Origin: Castellaniella sp. S9
GTDB lineage: Bacteria > Pseudomonadota > Gammaproteobacteria > Burkholderiales > Burkholderiaceae_B
Direction: 5' to 3'
DNA length: 64,000 nt
Assembly (NCBI RefSeq): GCF_027257175.1
Contig: NZ_JAPFGD010000007.1
Span: 1 to 64,000 of the forward strand
In this document: positions 54,495 to 63,282 of the stretch, in pieces
How positions within the stretch are numbered: the first letter of the stretch is position 1
Layout: each line of letters begins with the position of its first letter
Notes under the pieces: generated by a model
Told to the model about the DNA's origin: nothing
What the model saw: the letters and a program-made list of their open reading frames with translations, nothing else
Database searches by the model: none
Position numbers and translations under genes: made by a program

Positions 54495-55334
54495 TCAGCC
54501 GTCGCGCACCAGGCGAAAGCCCAGATTGCTGGGCGGCAGGCCGATGGAGCAGGCACCGTTGCGCGGATCGCGGATGAAATCCGGCATGGCGGCGACGTGC
54601 GCACCGGCAAGAATGCGCACGCTGCAGTTCTCGCGCGGCGGCAGCGGCACGGTGCCGACCGTGTGGCTGGCGAAACACGTATTGGTCCATTCCCAGACGT
54701 TCCCGCCGACGTCCCACAACCCCAGGCTGTTCGTGCCGAAATGGCCGAACGGCTGGGCCGGCTTGATGCGCCCGCGGCCGCGGGCCGTACTGCGCTCGTA
54801 CTCGGCCAGCCAGCGCACCGCGGGATCATCGGGATCGGAGGGCAGCGGCCCCTCCATGCGATAACGGTCGGCGGCGGCGCGCACCCATTCGGCATAGTCG
54901 GGCAGGCGCCAGGCCCGGCCGGTGGTGGCCGACAGCCACTCGGCATAGGCCGTGGCGTCGTTCCAGCTCACGCCCACGGCGGGCTTGTCGCCGGCCTGGA
55001 GGTTGCGGAACGCCTTGTCCAGGCGCTTGCAGGCGCCGGCCTGCACGCAGCGCGCATATTCGGCCTGGCTGACCTGGCGGCTCATGATGAACCGCCCTGG
55101 CTGGGTCATGGCCTCGATGACCGGAGGATCGACCGGCATGCCTCGGTCCAGGAACTCGCCGGGCACCTGCAGCGGGAACGTACCGCCCGGGATAGGGATC
55201 AGGCGCAATTCCGCCGGGGCGGCCGGCGGCGCAAGGGTGGCCGCCGCAGGCACCATCTGGGACATCGCCACGGCGGCAAGGCCGGCCGCCGCGCAGCCAC
55301 CGAGCAATCCTCGCGTGCGTTTCAAGGTTTTCAT
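54495..55334 (-). CDS. nirV: NirV, formylglycine-generating-enzyme-like protein
   Basis: A 279-aa exported protein with an N-terminal signal (residues 1-32) and a SUMF1/FGE domain: RFIMSRQVSQAEYARCVQAG, AVGVSWNDATAYAEWLSATT, RLPDYAEW, FGTNSLGLWDVGGNVWEWTN and the C-terminal SNLGFRLVRDG. In denitrifiers nirV regularly accompanies nirK, but its function is unknown. Here it lies upstream of nirK on the same strand with its own TTG-N8-CAA box. I do not see the paired active-site cysteines of true formylglycine enzymes with certainty. Confidence 0.88.
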   Translation of the reverse strand: MKTLKRTRGLLGGCAAAGLAAVAMSQMVPAAATLAPPAAPAELRLIPIPGGTFPLQVPGEFLDRGMPVDPPVIEAMTQPGRFIMSRQVSQAEYARCVQAGACKRLDKAFRNLQAGDKPAVGVSWNDATAYAEWLSATTGRAWRLPDYAEWVRAAADRYRMEGPLPSDPDDPAVRWLAEYERSTARGRGRIKPAQPFGHFGTNSLGLWDVGGNVWEWTNTCFASHTVGTVPLPPRENCSVRILAGAHVAAMPDFIRDPRNGACSIGLPPSNLGFRLVRDG

Positions 55335-55388
55335 GGAGCGGTCCTTTGTCGTACCCCTCCATTGAACGTGCTTTCGCGCACGGTCGCC

Positions 55389-55402
55389 TTGTGCTAGCGC
55401 AA
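55389..55402 (-). promoter_or_regulatory. DNR/NnrR-type box upstream of nirV
   Basis: The minus strand reads TTGCGCTAGCACAA, a TTG-N8-CAA palindrome around CTAG, centred 61 bp before the nirV start. Its core matches the nirK box, so both genes probably answer to the same NO-sensing regulator. Confidence 0.55.
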
Positions 55403-55443
55403 ACGCAGGCCGGATCGATCCGCGCCCCGCCCCTGTTGCGGGT

Positions 55444-55609
55444 CTAGTGTCCTGTCTGGCTAATTTCGATCCTTACCTTCGGCGCCTGGGCTCGCCATGC
55501 TGCGTTGCAAATCCTCGCGATAGCACCGGCTATCGCTGCGGTTTGCGCCTTGCCTGACAAGCCCATGCATCCGAATTTGAGTGACCAAATTAGCCAGACA
55601 GGACACTAG
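55444..55609. mobile_element. MITE-like element, 166 bp, perfect 23-bp terminal inverted repeats
   Basis: Both ends carry the same 23-bp inverted repeat (55444-55466 and 55587-55609), beginning CTAGTGTCCTGTC. Inside is a further hairpin with GATAGC/GGCTATC (about 55519-55533) and no coding capacity. If TA is the target duplication the element is TA-GTGTCC...GGACAC-TA, which would fit mobilisation by an IS630/Tc1-type transposase. It sits between nirV and an enoyl-CoA hydratase gene, and its right end supplies the hydratase stop codon. Confidence 0.78.
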
Positions 55610-56424
55610 CGGCCGCGCCAGTGCGGCGGCCGTTTTTCGATGAAGGCGTCGATGCCCTCGCCGACGTCATCGGCCATCATGTTCTCGGCCATGACGTCGG
55701 CGGCGTAGTCGTAGGCCTGTGCCAGATCCATGCCCAGCTGGCGCTGCACCATGGACTTGCCGATGCGCACCGCCAGCGGGCTCTTGGCCCGGATCGCGTC
55801 GACCAGGCCCTCGACGGCGGCATCCAGTTCGTCGTCGGGCACCACGTGGTTCACCAGGCCGTAGGCCCGGGCCTGCTCGGCGCTGATGAAGCGGCCCGTC
55901 ACCAGCATCTCGAAGGCGTTCTTCAGGGGCACGTTGCGCGTCAGGGCCACAGCCGGCGTCGAGCAGAACAATCCGACATTGATGCCCGACACGGCGAAAC
56001 GCGCGCCGGCCGAAGCCACGGCGAGGTCGCAGCTGGCCACGAGCTGGCAGCCGGCCGCGGTGGCCGTGCCGTGAACCCGCGCGATGACCGGCACCGGGCA
56101 GCGCACGATGGATTGCATCACGCCGCCGCAACGGCCGAACAGCGACAGGTAGTAGTCACGGTCGCCGGCATGGGCGCGCATCTGCTTGAGGTCGTGCCCC
56201 GCACAGAACGCGCGGCCGCGCGCCGCCACCACCACGGCCCGCAAATCCTCGTCGCGCGTGCAGTCGTCGAACGCCGCCTGCAGGGCCTCCAGGACGTCCT
56301 CGGACAGGGCATTGAACTGTTCGGGGCGGTTCAGCGTGAGGGTCAACACCCCTGCATGGCGATCCACCAGCACGGGATCCCGCCCCTCGTCCGGCGGCGC
56401 GGCGCCTTCCATCGCTTGATTCAT
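55606..56424 (-). CDS. Enoyl-CoA hydratase/isomerase family protein
   Basis: A 272-aa crotonase-fold protein starting at MNQAMEGAAPP (56424). The oxyanion-hole blocks are GRAFCAGHDLKQMRA (about residues 80-94) and the segment ARVHGTATAAGCQLVASCD (about 125-143). The catalytic Glu of hydratases is not evident (GLFCSTPAVALTRNV), so it may be an isomerase or hydrolase type. It ends KRPPHWRGR and its TAG stop lies inside the last four bases of the MITE-like element. Confidence 0.9.
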   Translation of the reverse strand: MNQAMEGAAPPDEGRDPVLVDRHAGVLTLTLNRPEQFNALSEDVLEALQAAFDDCTRDEDLRAVVVAARGRAFCAGHDLKQMRAHAGDRDYYLSLFGRCGGVMQSIVRCPVPVIARVHGTATAAGCQLVASCDLAVASAGARFAVSGINVGLFCSTPAVALTRNVPLKNAFEMLVTGRFISAEQARAYGLVNHVVPDDELDAAVEGLVDAIRAKSPLAVRIGKSMVQRQLGMDLAQAYDYAADVMAENMMADDVGEGIDAFIEKRPPHWRGR

Positions 56425-56482
56425 GCCTTTGGCTCCTTGTCTCGTGGCGGCGGGTCGCACACCCGCCTCGTACACAAGGGTA

Positions 56483-57145
56483 TCAGGCCTCGGCCTGAAT
56501 GTGTTCCCAGGCCCTCTGAAACCCCTCCGCCAGGCGGTCGCCGACCACGGCCGGATCGGCCGCAACCCCGCAGGCCGCCATGTCCACCGTCCGCAATCCC
56601 TCGTAGCCGCAGGGATTGATGCCCAGAAACGGCCGCAGGTCCATCGCCACGTTCAAGGCCACGCCATGGTAGGCGCAACCGTTGCGCACCTTGATGCCCA
56701 GGGCAGCGATCTTGGCGAGGTCAGGGCCCGCCGGCTCGAGCAGGGCCTGCGGGGGCACGTAGATGCCCGGCGCCCCTGCCTTGCGGCAGGCGGATACGCC
56801 ATACGTCTCGAGGAGATCGAGCACGACGTCCTCGAGCAGCGCCACGAATTCCTTGACGAACACATGCCGCCTGCGCAGGTCGACCAAGGTGTACAGAACG
56901 ACCTGCCCGGGACCATGATAGGTGACCTGGCCGCCGCGATTGCAACGCACGACCGGGATGCCGCCGGGGTTGAGCACGTGTTCCGGCCGGCCGGCCTGCC
57001 CCAGGGTATAGACCGGCGCGTGCTCGACCACCCAGACTTCGTCCGGCGTGTCCGGCCCGCGCGATTCGGTGAAATCCTGCATGGCCTGCCAGACGGGCTG
57101 GTAGTCCGCCGGGCGCGGCAGGCGGCGTATCCGCAGGGTCGACAT
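56483..57145 (-). CDS. lipB: Octanoyl-[ACP]:protein octanoyltransferase
   Basis: A 220-aa LipB that moves the octanoyl chain from ACP to lipoyl domains. Signatures: [40 protein letters not shown] and the catalytic Cys/Lys region GAPGIYV...[17 protein letters not shown]. It follows the DUF493 gene by 11 bp. The lipoyl synthase gene lipA, commonly adjacent, is not present in this window. Confidence 0.95.
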   Translation of the reverse strand: MSTLRIRRLPRPADYQPVWQAMQDFTESRGPDTPDEVWVVEHAPVYTLGQAGRPEHVLNPGGIPVVRCNRGGQVTYHGPGQVVLYTLVDLRRRHVFVKEFVALLEDVVLDLLETYGVSACRKAGAPGIYVPPQALLEPAGPDLAKIAALGIKVRNGCAYHGVALNVAMDLRPFLGINPCGYEGLRTVDMAACGVAADPAVVGDRLAEGFQRAWEHIQAEA

Positions 57146-57156
57146 CCGGGCCGCCC

Positions 57157-57432
57157 TCAGAGCACCACGGACACCATCTCGTGCCCGTGCAGCGCGCGAT
57201 AGAGCGCATCGAGCTGCTCGCGCGATTCGACTCGCACGGTCAGGGTCAGGCCGACGTAATTGCCGCGGCCGCTGGGACGGACCTCGATGGTGCCGGGGTC
57301 GAAGGCCGGATCGAAAGTCTGCACCACCTCGGTCATGACGCGCGCGAAGTCCTCATGGGCGCGTCCCATGACCTTGATGGGAAAGTCGCAGGGATAGACG
57401 ATGAGGGATTCTTCGGGCGGAATCGGTTTCAT
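57157..57432 (-). CDS. DUF493 (YbeD-like) protein
   Basis: A 91-aa ACT-like small protein: [20 protein letters not shown] at the N-terminus and [20 protein letters not shown] followed by [10 protein letters not shown]. It is regularly found between a D-amino acid aminotransferase gene and lipB, as here. A regulatory, ligand-binding role is suspected from the fold. The ATG overlaps the preceding stop by 4 bp. Confidence 0.9.
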   Translation of the reverse strand: MKPIPPEESLIVYPCDFPIKVMGRAHEDFARVMTEVVQTFDPAFDPGTIEVRPSGRGNYVGLTLTVRVESREQLDALYRALHGHEMVSVVL

Positions 57433-58292
57433 AGCGCGGCGATCGCCTCGTCGTAGGCGGCGCGCAGCGCGCGATAGACGGGCCCGGGCTGTCCCGTGCC
57501 GACGGGACGTCCATCGTGCGACAGGATGGGCACGATTTCCTTGGTGGCCGACGTCAGCATGAGCTCGTCTGCACCCGCCACCTCGTCGCGGGAAATCGGC
57601 CGGGATTCGAAGGGAATGCCGCGCGCCTGGGCGAGTTCCTCGAGCAGGCCGTAGCGTATGCCCTCGAGGATATGGTGGTCGCGGACCGGCGCCAGCAGCA
57701 TCCCCTGGCGCACCACCCAGACGTTGGCCGACGAGGCCTCGCTGAGCAGCCCGTCGCGGAACTGGATCACGTCATCGACGCCCGCCTCGACGGCAGCTTG
57801 CTTGGCCAGGACATTGCCCAGCAGGGACACGGACTTGATGTCGCAGCGATGCCAGCGGATGTCAGCCAGGCTGATGGTGCGCAAGCCGGTCTCGCGAACC
57901 TCGCCGACGCGCGCGAACGGCGCCACCATGCAGAAGATCGTCGGCCGCACGCCCGCCGGGAAAGGGTGGTCGCGCTTGGCCACGCCTCGGGTCACCTGCA
58001 GGTAGAGCATGACGTCGCGGCCGCGGCTTTCGCGCGCCAGCATGTCGAGGATCAGGCGCTCCCATTGGTCGCGGGACCAGCCGGTCTCCAGGCCGATGGT
58101 GTCCAGGCTGCGCAGCAGGCGGGATACGTGGCCTTCCATGCGAAAAGGCTTGCCCCGATAGGCCGGCACCACCTCATAGATGCCGTCGCCGAAAATAAAG
58201 CCTCGGTCGAGCACGGATATGTGGGCGTCCCCCAGGCGGACGTACTCGCCGTTCAAATATACGATGCTGTCGTTGTCGACGTCCGGAATCAT
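57429..58292 (-). CDS. dat: D-amino-acid aminotransferase (class IV PLP enzyme)
   Basis: A 287-aa enzyme beginning with YLNGEYVRLGDAHISVLDRG (about residues 12-31), then FGDGIYEVVPAYRG and the PLP lysine in DIKSVSLLGNVLAKQAAVEA. EASSANVWVV and TSATKEIVPI are additional class IV blocks. It interconverts D-alanine and D-glutamate for the cell wall; branched-chain enzymes of the same fold cannot be wholly excluded. Placement beside dacA supports the wall role. Confidence 0.88.
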   Translation of the reverse strand: MIPDVDNDSIVYLNGEYVRLGDAHISVLDRGFIFGDGIYEVVPAYRGKPFRMEGHVSRLLRSLDTIGLETGWSRDQWERLILDMLARESRGRDVMLYLQVTRGVAKRDHPFPAGVRPTIFCMVAPFARVGEVRETGLRTISLADIRWHRCDIKSVSLLGNVLAKQAAVEAGVDDVIQFRDGLLSEASSANVWVVRQGMLLAPVRDHHILEGIRYGLLEELAQARGIPFESRPISRDEVAGADELMLTSATKEIVPILSHDGRPVGTGQPGPVYRALRAAYDEAIAAL

Positions 58293-58322
58293 GGCTGGAG
58301 CCTCATGAGGGTTGGATAAAGA

Positions 58323-59546
58323 TCACTGGAACAGCAGACGCACCTTGTCGACCAGCCGCCCGAAGAAACCGGCCTCGGGAACCGCCGCCTCGACCTGCAG
58401 GGGGACGGTCTTCAGGACCACGTCGCCCAGCGACACCCGCAGGCTGCCCATCTGGTCGCCCTTGGCCAGCGGCGCAAGCAGGGGTTGGGCGTACTGGGCG
58501 ACCGACTGGATGTCGTCGGCGCGCCCGCGCGGCACGGTCACCCACAGCGCGCCCTGCACCCCGAGCCCGACCGTATCGGCCTCGCCCTCCCAGACGCGCG
58601 CCTGCACGGCCGCCTGCCCGGGGGCCAGCAGCCGCACGGTATCGAAATTCTTGAAGCTCCAGTTCAGCAGCTTGAGGCTGTTCTCGGTGCGCGCGGCATC
58701 GCTGGCCGCCCCCACCACCACAGCCACGACCCGGCGGCCGTCGCGCAGCGCGGTCGACACCAGGCAATAACCGGCCGACTGGGTATGGCCGGTCTTCAGG
58801 CCGTCGACGGTGGCGTCGGCCCACAATAGACGGTTGCGGTTGCTTTGCTTGATCTTGTTGTACGTGAACTCGCGCTGGCTGTAATAGTGCATGTACTGGG
58901 GAAAGCGATTCACCAGTGCCCGGGCCAGATTCGCCAGGTCCTCGACCGTCGTCATGTGATCGGGGTCGGGCAGACCGGTGGAATTGGTGAAATGCGTGTG
59001 CGTCAGGCCCATGCTGGCGGCCTGCTCGTTCATCATGGCGGCGAAGGCCGATTCGCTGCCGGCAACCGCCTCGGCCAGCGCCACGGTGGCGTCGTTGCCC
59101 GATTGCACGATCAGGCCTTGCAGCAGCTCGTCGACGCTGACCTCGGTATTCGGGTCGATGAACATCCGCGACCCTTCGGTGCGCCAGGCCTTTTCCGAGA
59201 CGTGCACCTTCTGGTCCAGTGCCAGGCGGCCGCTTTCCAGGGCGTCGAAGATCACGTAGGCCGACATGAGCTTGGTGAGCGAGGCGGGCTCGACCGGCTC
59301 TTGAGGATTCTGGGTCGCGATCACCTGTCCGCTGGTGGCATCCAGCGTCATCCAGGCCTTGGCGCCGAGCGTGGGCGCCGGAATGTTGGAGAGTTCGCTG
59401 ATCATGGCCACCGTCCCGGTCGCGGCGGGCGCCGCGTCCGCTCCCTGGGCCGGCGCCAGCGCGGGCGCGAACAAGGCGCATGCGACCGCGAGACGCGCGA
59501 AGGGGTGGCGGAACGTCGGCAGGAACGAAGGCATGGTCATGGGCAT
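58323..59546 (-). CDS. dacA: D-alanyl-D-alanine carboxypeptidase (PBP5/6 type)
   Basis: A 407-aa penicillin-binding protein from MPMTMPSFLP (59546) with a signal peptide ending near APAQG. Active site SxxK in EPASLTKLMSAYVIF, SxN in VQSGNDATVALAE and KTG in DGLKTGHTQSAGYC. The C-terminal DUF domain and an amphipathic tail (FFGRLVDKVRLLFQ) fit membrane attachment. It trims pentapeptides on peptidoglycan. First gene of the dacA-dat-DUF493-lipB string. Confidence 0.95.
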   Translation of the reverse strand: MPMTMPSFLPTFRHPFARLAVACALFAPALAPAQGADAAPAATGTVAMISELSNIPAPTLGAKAWMTLDATSGQVIATQNPQEPVEPASLTKLMSAYVIFDALESGRLALDQKVHVSEKAWRTEGSRMFIDPNTEVSVDELLQGLIVQSGNDATVALAEAVAGSESAFAAMMNEQAASMGLTHTHFTNSTGLPDPDHMTTVEDLANLARALVNRFPQYMHYYSQREFTYNKIKQSNRNRLLWADATVDGLKTGHTQSAGYCLVSTALRDGRRVVAVVVGAASDAARTENSLKLLNWSFKNFDTVRLLAPGQAAVQARVWEGEADTVGLGVQGALWVTVPRGRADDIQSVAQYAQPLLAPLAKGDQMGSLRVSLGDVVLKTVPLQVEAAVPEAGFFGRLVDKVRLLFQ

Positions 59547-59734
59547 GGGGCGGGACCTTGGGGTCGGATGGAGAAACACCGGCCATTATAGGCAGTGGCA
59601 TTCCGGACCCGGCGGGAGGACGGGCCGCGAAATCGAGACAAAAAGCAAGCAACTGCAACGGAAACCACCGTCGAGCCCCGAATGATGCCACGGTCGTCGC
59701 GGACCCGCCGGCGAGCGGGCGCCGGCAGTGCGGC

Positions 59735-60394
59735 TCATGCACGCCCCCCGGCCAGGCTGTTCAGCGAGGACTCCATGATGTCCCGCAGGATCAGGAGCTT
59801 GCCATGAAAGAAATGGCCGGCATCGGGCACCACCGTCACCGGCAGTTGCCGGGCCCTGGCGAAATCCATGGCCTCGGCCAACGGCACGACCTCGTCGAGT
59901 TCGCCATGCACCAGCAAGGTATCGCCGGGCACCTCGACCGGACGGAAACGGAAGCGTTCGACCGCGCAGCCGATCAGGATCAAACGATCGGGCAGAGGCA
60001 TCCCGCGATCCGCAAGCTCGGCATACAATTGGGCCGCGACCGCCGTCCCGAAGGAGAATCCGGCCAACACCCAACGGCCGCCGGCGGCCTGGGCATGGGC
60101 CTGGGCAAACTGCTCGACCAGCATGCGCATGTCGGTGGTCTCGCCTTCGGCACGGTCGAAGGAGCCCTCCGAGGCCCCGACCCCACGGAAATCGGGCCGC
60201 AGCGCCGCCAGCCCGTGCTGCACACAGGCACGGGCCACGGTGGTGACGATCTTGTTGTCACGCGCACCGCCATGCAGTGGATGAGGATGCAGGACCAGGG
60301 CCCAGCCCGACGGCGCATCGCCCGGCAGGTCCAGCACGCAGTCGATGGCGCCGGCTGCGCCCTGGAATGTCGCTTTCTGGGTACGCAACAACAT
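59735..60394 (-). CDS. Alpha/beta hydrolase family protein
   Basis: A 219-aa protein with ALVLHPHPLHGGARDNKIVT (oxyanion region), LRPDFRGVGASEGSFD, nucleophile elbow AGFSFGTAVA, LLVHGELDEVVPLA with the Asp, and DAGHFFHGKL with the His. It belongs to the group related to dienelactone hydrolases and to the DUF-like hydrolase of betaproteobacteria. The substrate is unknown. Divergent from birA by 73 bp. Confidence 0.88.
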   Translation of the reverse strand: MLLRTQKATFQGAAGAIDCVLDLPGDAPSGWALVLHPHPLHGGARDNKIVTTVARACVQHGLAALRPDFRGVGASEGSFDRAEGETTDMRMLVEQFAQAHAQAAGGRWVLAGFSFGTAVAAQLYAELADRGMPLPDRLILIGCAVERFRFRPVEVPGDTLLVHGELDEVVPLAEAMDFARARQLPVTVVPDAGHFFHGKLLILRDIMESSLNSLAGGRA

Positions 60395-60467
60395 TTTGAC
60401 GAGAATCCTTTACACCGACCGGCATACGATACACAGACCGTCCCATTCTAATATGACAGGCGACCGG

Positions 60468-61331
60468 ATGGACCATGAAGATTCCGAATTCCTGCCCGCG
60501 CCCGGCGATCTGGCCGAGGCACTGCGGGCGGCGCTGCCCAGCGCCTGGCGCATCGACTGGGTCGAACGCACCGGGTCCACCAATGCCGACCTGCTGACGC
60601 GCGCGCGCGGGGGCAGTGGCGTGCCTGCAAGGCCCTGGCTGCTGGGCAGCCACCTGCAGGAGCAGGGACGCGGCCGGGCCGGGCGCACCTGGCAGAACCG
60701 GCGGGGCGCCAACCTGATGTTTTCCTGCGCCTTCGACGTCTTCCTGCAGGCCCGGCAACTACCCACTCTGGCGCCGCTGATCGGCACCGCCTCGTGCGAG
60801 ACGCTGCGTGGCCTGCTCGGCCCGGACACCCGCAAGCGCCTGCTGATGAAATGGCCCAACGACCTGTTGTGGGAACAGGGAAAACTGGCGGGCGTGCTGA
60901 TCGAGACCACCCGGGCGGGCACAGCCACCGCGCCCGACCATTTCATCGTCATCATCGGGCTGGGCCTGAACCTGCGCGATGCACGCGCCCTGAGCCGATC
61001 GCTGGACCGCCAGGTCTCGGACTGGGCGGGCATCGCCGCGGCCGATGCCCGCGCGGCCGGGATCGATGTGGCGACGCTGGTGGCACGCCTGGCACGCGCG
61101 TGGTATGACAGCCTGAACCGCGCGACTGCGCACGGATTCGATGACCTGCCGGCGCGCTATGCCAAGGTCGACGCCCTGGAAGGGCAACACCTGGACGTGC
61201 TGGACGACGGACGCCTGCTGCACACCGGCATCGCCTGCGGCATCGACGCGCAGGGACGCCTGCTGCTGCGCAACGCCCATGGCCAGATTGCCGTGTCGGT
61301 GGGCGAGATCTCGGTCAGGACCCGCCCATGA
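60468..61331 (+). CDS. birA: Biotin--[acetyl-CoA carboxylase] ligase
   Basis: A 287-aa enzyme from MDHEDSEFLPAPGDL (60468), with AGG at 8-10 bp upstream. Biotin-binding GSTNADLLTRA and EQGRGRAGRTWQ, then MKWPNDLLW and GVLIETTR. The N-terminal DNA-binding domain of E. coli BirA is absent, so it is the ligase-only form. It activates biotin carboxyl carrier protein. The stop overlaps the next gene by 4 bp. Confidence 0.95.
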   Translation: MDHEDSEFLPAPGDLAEALRAALPSAWRIDWVERTGSTNADLLTRARGGSGVPARPWLLGSHLQEQGRGRAGRTWQNRRGANLMFSCAFDVFLQARQLPTLAPLIGTASCETLRGLLGPDTRKRLLMKWPNDLLWEQGKLAGVLIETTRAGTATAPDHFIVIIGLGLNLRDARALSRSLDRQVSDWAGIAAADARAAGIDVATLVARLARAWYDSLNRATAHGFDDLPARYAKVDALEGQHLDVLDDGRLLHTGIACGIDAQGRLLLRNAHGQIAVSVGEISVRTRP

Positions 61332-62197
61332 TCGATCCGTCCTCCACGATCCTGCTGATCGACGCCGGCAATACGCGCGCCAAGTTCGGCTGGGTCGAGC
61401 TGGGCGACGGCACGCGCGAGAGCCGGGCCCATGCCCTGGATTACGGCCATATCGACAGCCTGGGGCCACGGCTGGACACCCTGGGCGTGCGGCCGCGGCG
61501 CATCCTGGCCACCAATGTGGCGGGGCCCGGCGTCGGCCGGGATCTGGAGGCCGCCTGCCAGCAGCACTTCGGCCTGCCGGTGCAGTGGCTCGACGGCCGC
61601 CATGGCCGGGATCTGCTGCACAATCGCTACCGGGATGCCGGCCAACTGGGGGCGGACCGCTGGATCGGCCTGCTCGGCCTGCTGAACCGGGTCCGCAAAC
61701 GGCCCGATTGGAATCGAGGCGCCCCCATGCTGCTGGCCACGTTCGGCACCGCCACCACGCTGGACACCCTGCTCTTGCGCACCGAGGACGGCATGCAGCG
61801 GGCGCACTTCCTGGGCGGGCTGATCCTCCCCGGTCCGGTGCTGATGGCCCGCGCGCTGGCCGACCACACCGCCCATCTGCCCTTTGCGGAAGGCGAGCCC
61901 ACCGACTATCCCGTCGACACCCACGACGCCATCAGCAGCGGCATCGCCGCCGCACAGGCGGGCGCCCTGCTGCGCCAGTGGCGCAACGGCTTGCAGGCCG
62001 CGGCCGGACAGGCGACCCAGGTCTTCGTCAGCGGCGGAGGCTGGCCGCTGGTGCAACCCGAGGTCGAACACGCCCTGGCGCGCGCGCAGGACGACCTGGG
62101 CCTGCGGCCTCTGGCGGCCGTGCACCTGGCCAATCCGGTGCTCGACGGCCTGGCGTACCTGGCCCGCCAGCCGGGGGCGGGCGGGCCGGCCGACTGA
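61328..62197 (+). CDS. coaX: Type III pantothenate kinase
   Basis: A 289-aa ASKHA-fold kinase that phosphorylates pantothenate, the first step to CoA. Motifs: [17 protein letters not shown] (phosphate binding), [26 protein letters not shown] and [15 protein letters not shown]. The ATG overlaps birA by 4 bp. The birA-coaX pairing is typical of this family of bacteria. Confidence 0.95.
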   Translation: MIDPSSTILLIDAGNTRAKFGWVELGDGTRESRAHALDYGHIDSLGPRLDTLGVRPRRILATNVAGPGVGRDLEAACQQHFGLPVQWLDGRHGRDLLHNRYRDAGQLGADRWIGLLGLLNRVRKRPDWNRGAPMLLATFGTATTLDTLLLRTEDGMQRAHFLGGLILPGPVLMARALADHTAHLPFAEGEPTDYPVDTHDAISSGIAAAQAGALLRQWRNGLQAAAGQATQVFVSGGGWPLVQPEVEHALARAQDDLGLRPLAAVHLANPVLDGLAYLARQPGAGGPAD

Positions 62198-62232
62198 TAT
62201 ACTGGGACGCTTTCCGCAATCATCCCGGATCC

Positions 62233-62409
62233 ATGCACCTGCTCCTGACGCTCGCCATCCTGGTCAATATCGCGCTCTTTGCCTTTGGCCAGGGTTTCTT
62301 TGGCACGCCACCGGTCGAGCAGGGCCGCGATCCCCGCCCGCTTTCGCAGCGCAACCAGGCCGCCGTGACCCTAGGCCCTCCCATCGCGGCACAGGCCGCC
62401 CAGCCATGA
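62233..62409 (+). CDS. Small membrane protein, truncated SPOR-protein-like N-terminus
   Basis: A 58-aa protein: one N-terminal helix ([20 protein letters not shown]) and a short hydrophilic tail [18 protein letters not shown]. In related genomes the gene after coaX often encodes a longer protein with the same start and a C-terminal SPOR domain; here it ends before any such domain. Its stop overlaps the galU ATG by 4 bp. A real, shortened gene or a remnant kept for translational coupling are both possible. Confidence 0.65.
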   Translation: MHLLLTLAILVNIALFAFGQGFFGTPPVEQGRDPRPLSQRNQAAVTLGPPIAAQAAQP

Positions 62410-63245
62410 AACCCATCCGCAAAGCCGTATTTCCCGTCGCCGGCCTGGGAACGCGTTTCCTGCCCGCCACCAAGGCGATGCCCAAGGAAATGCTGCCCAT
62501 CGTCGACAAGCCCCTCATCCAGTATGCCGTCGAGGAAGCCCTGGCCGCCGGCATCACCGAGCTGATCTTCATCACCGGCCGCAACAAGCGCGCCATCGAG
62601 GACCACTTCGACCGCGCGCCGGAACTCGAGGCGGAGCTCGAGGCCAAGGGCAAGCAGCCCCTCCTGGACATGGTGCGCAATGTCATCCCGTCGCACGTGA
62701 ACTGCATCTACACCCGCCAGGCCGCCCCGCTGGGCCTGGGGCATGCCGTATTGTGCGCCGCGCCCATCATCGGCGACGAGCCCTTTGCGGTGCTGCTGGC
62801 CGATGACTTGCTGGATGCGCCGACCTCGGTGACGCGTCAACTGGTGGACGCCGCCCATCGCCATGACGGCAGCATCCTCGCGATCCAGACCATCGCGCCC
62901 GAGGACAGCCGCAAATACGGGATCATCGCCGGCACGGCCATCGACGAGCGCAACACGCGCGTCACGCGCATCGTGGAAAAGCCCGCCCCCGAAGAGGCCC
63001 CGTCCAATCAGGCGGTCGTGGGCCGATACATCTTCGAGCCCGAGATCTTCGATCATCTGCGCCGCACCCGCGCCGGCGTCGGCCGCGAAATCCAGCTCAC
63101 CGACGCGATCGCCGCCATGCTGGACTCGCGCGCCGTCTATGGCCACGCCTACGTGGGCGAGCGCTACGACTGCGGCAACAAGGAAGGATTCTTCAAGGCG
63201 ACCACCGCGTTGGGTCGCAAGTACCATGGGCTGATGCCGGACTAG
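62406..63245 (+). CDS. galU: UTP--glucose-1-phosphate uridylyltransferase
   Basis: A 279-aa nucleotidyltransferase from [20 protein letters not shown] (62406). The signature [19 protein letters not shown], followed by [22 protein letters not shown] and the C-terminal YDCGNKEGF confirm GalU. It makes UDP-glucose for exopolysaccharide and LPS core. Full length. Confidence 0.96.
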   Translation: MKPIRKAVFPVAGLGTRFLPATKAMPKEMLPIVDKPLIQYAVEEALAAGITELIFITGRNKRAIEDHFDRAPELEAELEAKGKQPLLDMVRNVIPSHVNCIYTRQAAPLGLGHAVLCAAPIIGDEPFAVLLADDLLDAPTSVTRQLVDAAHRHDGSILAIQTIAPEDSRKYGIIAGTAIDERNTRVTRIVEKPAPEEAPSNQAVVGRYIFEPEIFDHLRRTRAGVGREIQLTDAIAAMLDSRAVYGHAYVGERYDCGNKEGFFKATTALGRKYHGLMPD

Positions 63246-63282
63246 GCCCATCCGGGACGCGCCACGGCCGCGCGCCATGCCC

